The translations under genes and the position numbers were made by a program. Below the pieces are notes generated by a model. It made no database searches. It had not been told where the DNA came from and saw only the letters and a list, made by a program, of their open reading frames with translations. Shown here piece by piece: positions 61,756 through 62,111 of a DNA stretch of 62,111 nucleotides; within the stretch, counting starts at the first letter, position 1, and each line of letters opens with the position of its first letter. The DNA is from Chloroflexota bacterium (lineage in GTDB: Bacteria; Chloroflexota; Anaerolineae; Promineifilales; Promineifilaceae). Where the stretch lies: assembly GCA_002746795.1 (NCBI GenBank), contig PDQY01000101.1, forward strand, positions 1 to 62,111. The letters run 5' to 3'.

Positions 61756-62111
61756 TGACTTGCTCGCTCAAAAAAAAAGAGAGTGGAGACACGGGGTTAA
61801 AGATTAGCGATGCCTCTCTCTGCTCTAGCCTCGTCACTTTCCCCAATTGAGGAGGACGCACCCTTCAAAATGGATAAGTTAAAGGACTGGCCTCCAATCT
61901 CAAAATTAACTTACGGTGCATTCTAACTGATGGAGGTAGATGGGGCAATACGGCCTGAATAAGTGCGCATCCATAAATAAGTGATGGAATTACGGCGGCA
62001 CTTCAAGTGACCTTTACCCCTGAAAAATGGAGACTCCTTTTTAGACGGTCACCAAGATGACGGGTAACGGCCGTTTTCGGGTTGTTTGCGCTGCAGAATA
62101 GAGTATAGTGA
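61756..62111. other. Gap upstream of murJ holding R3 and R1 repeats and one palindrome
   Basis: R3 fragment at 61834-61872 (TCACTTTCCCCAATTGAGG, a weak hairpin, TTCAAAATGG), R1 copy 6 at 61963-62052 in minus orientation (GTGACCGTCT to GGATGCGCAC with the right arm ATCCATAAATAA) and AACGGCCGTT at 62066. No gene is seen. The window ends here. Confidence 0.7.

Larger units (their letters stand above)
1397..62075. repeat. Highly iterated palindrome AACGGCCGTT, about 61 exact copies across the window
   Basis: Exact copies start at 1397, 1956, 2019, 4830, 5192, 6124, 7055, 8060, 8249, 9718, 10224, 10578, 10978, 11257, 11752, 12429, 13433, 15118, 15378, 17743, 18576, 23057, 23347, 24711, 26258, 26888, 27210, 27274, 27394, 27493, 27786, 29723, 30011, 30524, 31013, 31472, 31976, 32327, 32531, 33268, 33980, 35403, 37879, 38134, 38197, 41043, 42387, 43797, 44911, 47143, 50948, 52570, 54089, 55776, 56917, 57148, 57580, 59685, 60036, 60520 and 62066. 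In genes it reads as T-A-V (about 40 times), N-G-R (about 11) or R-P-L/F (5), so all three frames are used. About five copies are intergenic. Random expectation for a 10-mer in 62 kb is about 0.06. Confidence 0.95.

Noticed and set aside
1397..62075. AACGGCCGTT as an operator or terminator
   Set aside because: Copies lie inside most genes in all frames and few lie in promoters; a 10-bp palindrome with no loop is not a terminator.
1..62111. tRNA, rRNA, riboswitch or insertion-sequence genes
   Set aside because: No T-arm GGTTCGAATC-type strings, no cobalamin-riboswitch-like elements before nrdR/nrdJ and no transposase were recognised by eye; a covariance search would be needed to exclude divergent cases.

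Overview
The window is a bacterial chromosome segment, most likely from a member of the Chloroflexota (Anaerolineae-like). This is inferred from a complete division and cell-wall (dcw) cluster, a B12-dependent class II ribonucleotide reductase paired with NrdR, lamin-tail/DUF11 secreted proteins, effector-associated (death-like) domains and the general style of the proteins. There is no rRNA or tRNA in the window to test the assignment. No phage, insertion sequence or CRISPR array was seen.

Layout. 0-6.5 kb (minus): a MacB-type ABC export system (two-FtsX permease, ATPase, two HlyD-like adaptors) with a perfect 27-bp TetR-type operator upstream of the adaptors. 6.8-12.7 kb: an orphan PAS histidine kinase, then a plus-strand NarL-type kinase/regulator pair that runs into an ABC-2 exporter. 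12.8-26.4 kb (minus): sugar-nucleotide and envelope-polymer genes (nucleotide-sugar dehydrogenase, FAD oxidoreductase, flippase-like membrane protein, two GT2 glycosyltransferases, dTDP-rhamnose reductase) mixed with a heterodimeric ABC exporter, an AhpD-like protein, OsmC and RNase HII. 26.8-34.3 kb (plus): an L,D-transpeptidase, a 35-residue membrane peptide, TrmD, an unknown membrane protein and a 1118-residue lamin-tail/DUF11/phospholipase-D secreted protein, followed by a RiPP-precursor-like peptide on the minus strand. 34.8-56 kb (minus): mraZ-rsmH-ftsL-ftsI-murF-mraY-murD-ftsW-murG-cvpA-murC-murB-ddl-ftsQ-ftsA-ftsZ-nrdR-nrdJ, which links septal wall synthesis to deoxynucleotide supply. 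It carries a MraZ box and candidate NrdR boxes. 56-62 kb: a membrane protein with two EAD-like domains, a glycosidase-like exported protein, a DUF1232 protein, an FHA protein and MurJ.

The most striking signal is not a gene. The decamer AACGGCCGTT occurs about 61 times (hand count), roughly once per kb, where about 0.06 would be expected by chance. It lies in all three reading frames and between genes, so it is a highly iterated palindrome comparable to cyanobacterial HIP1. Three interspersed non-coding repeat families (called R1, R2 and R3 here) also occupy intergenic gaps. R1 is about 90 bp long, forms two hairpins and has six full copies plus one fragment.

All calls come from reading the sequence. 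No database search was run, and hand counts may be off by a few.
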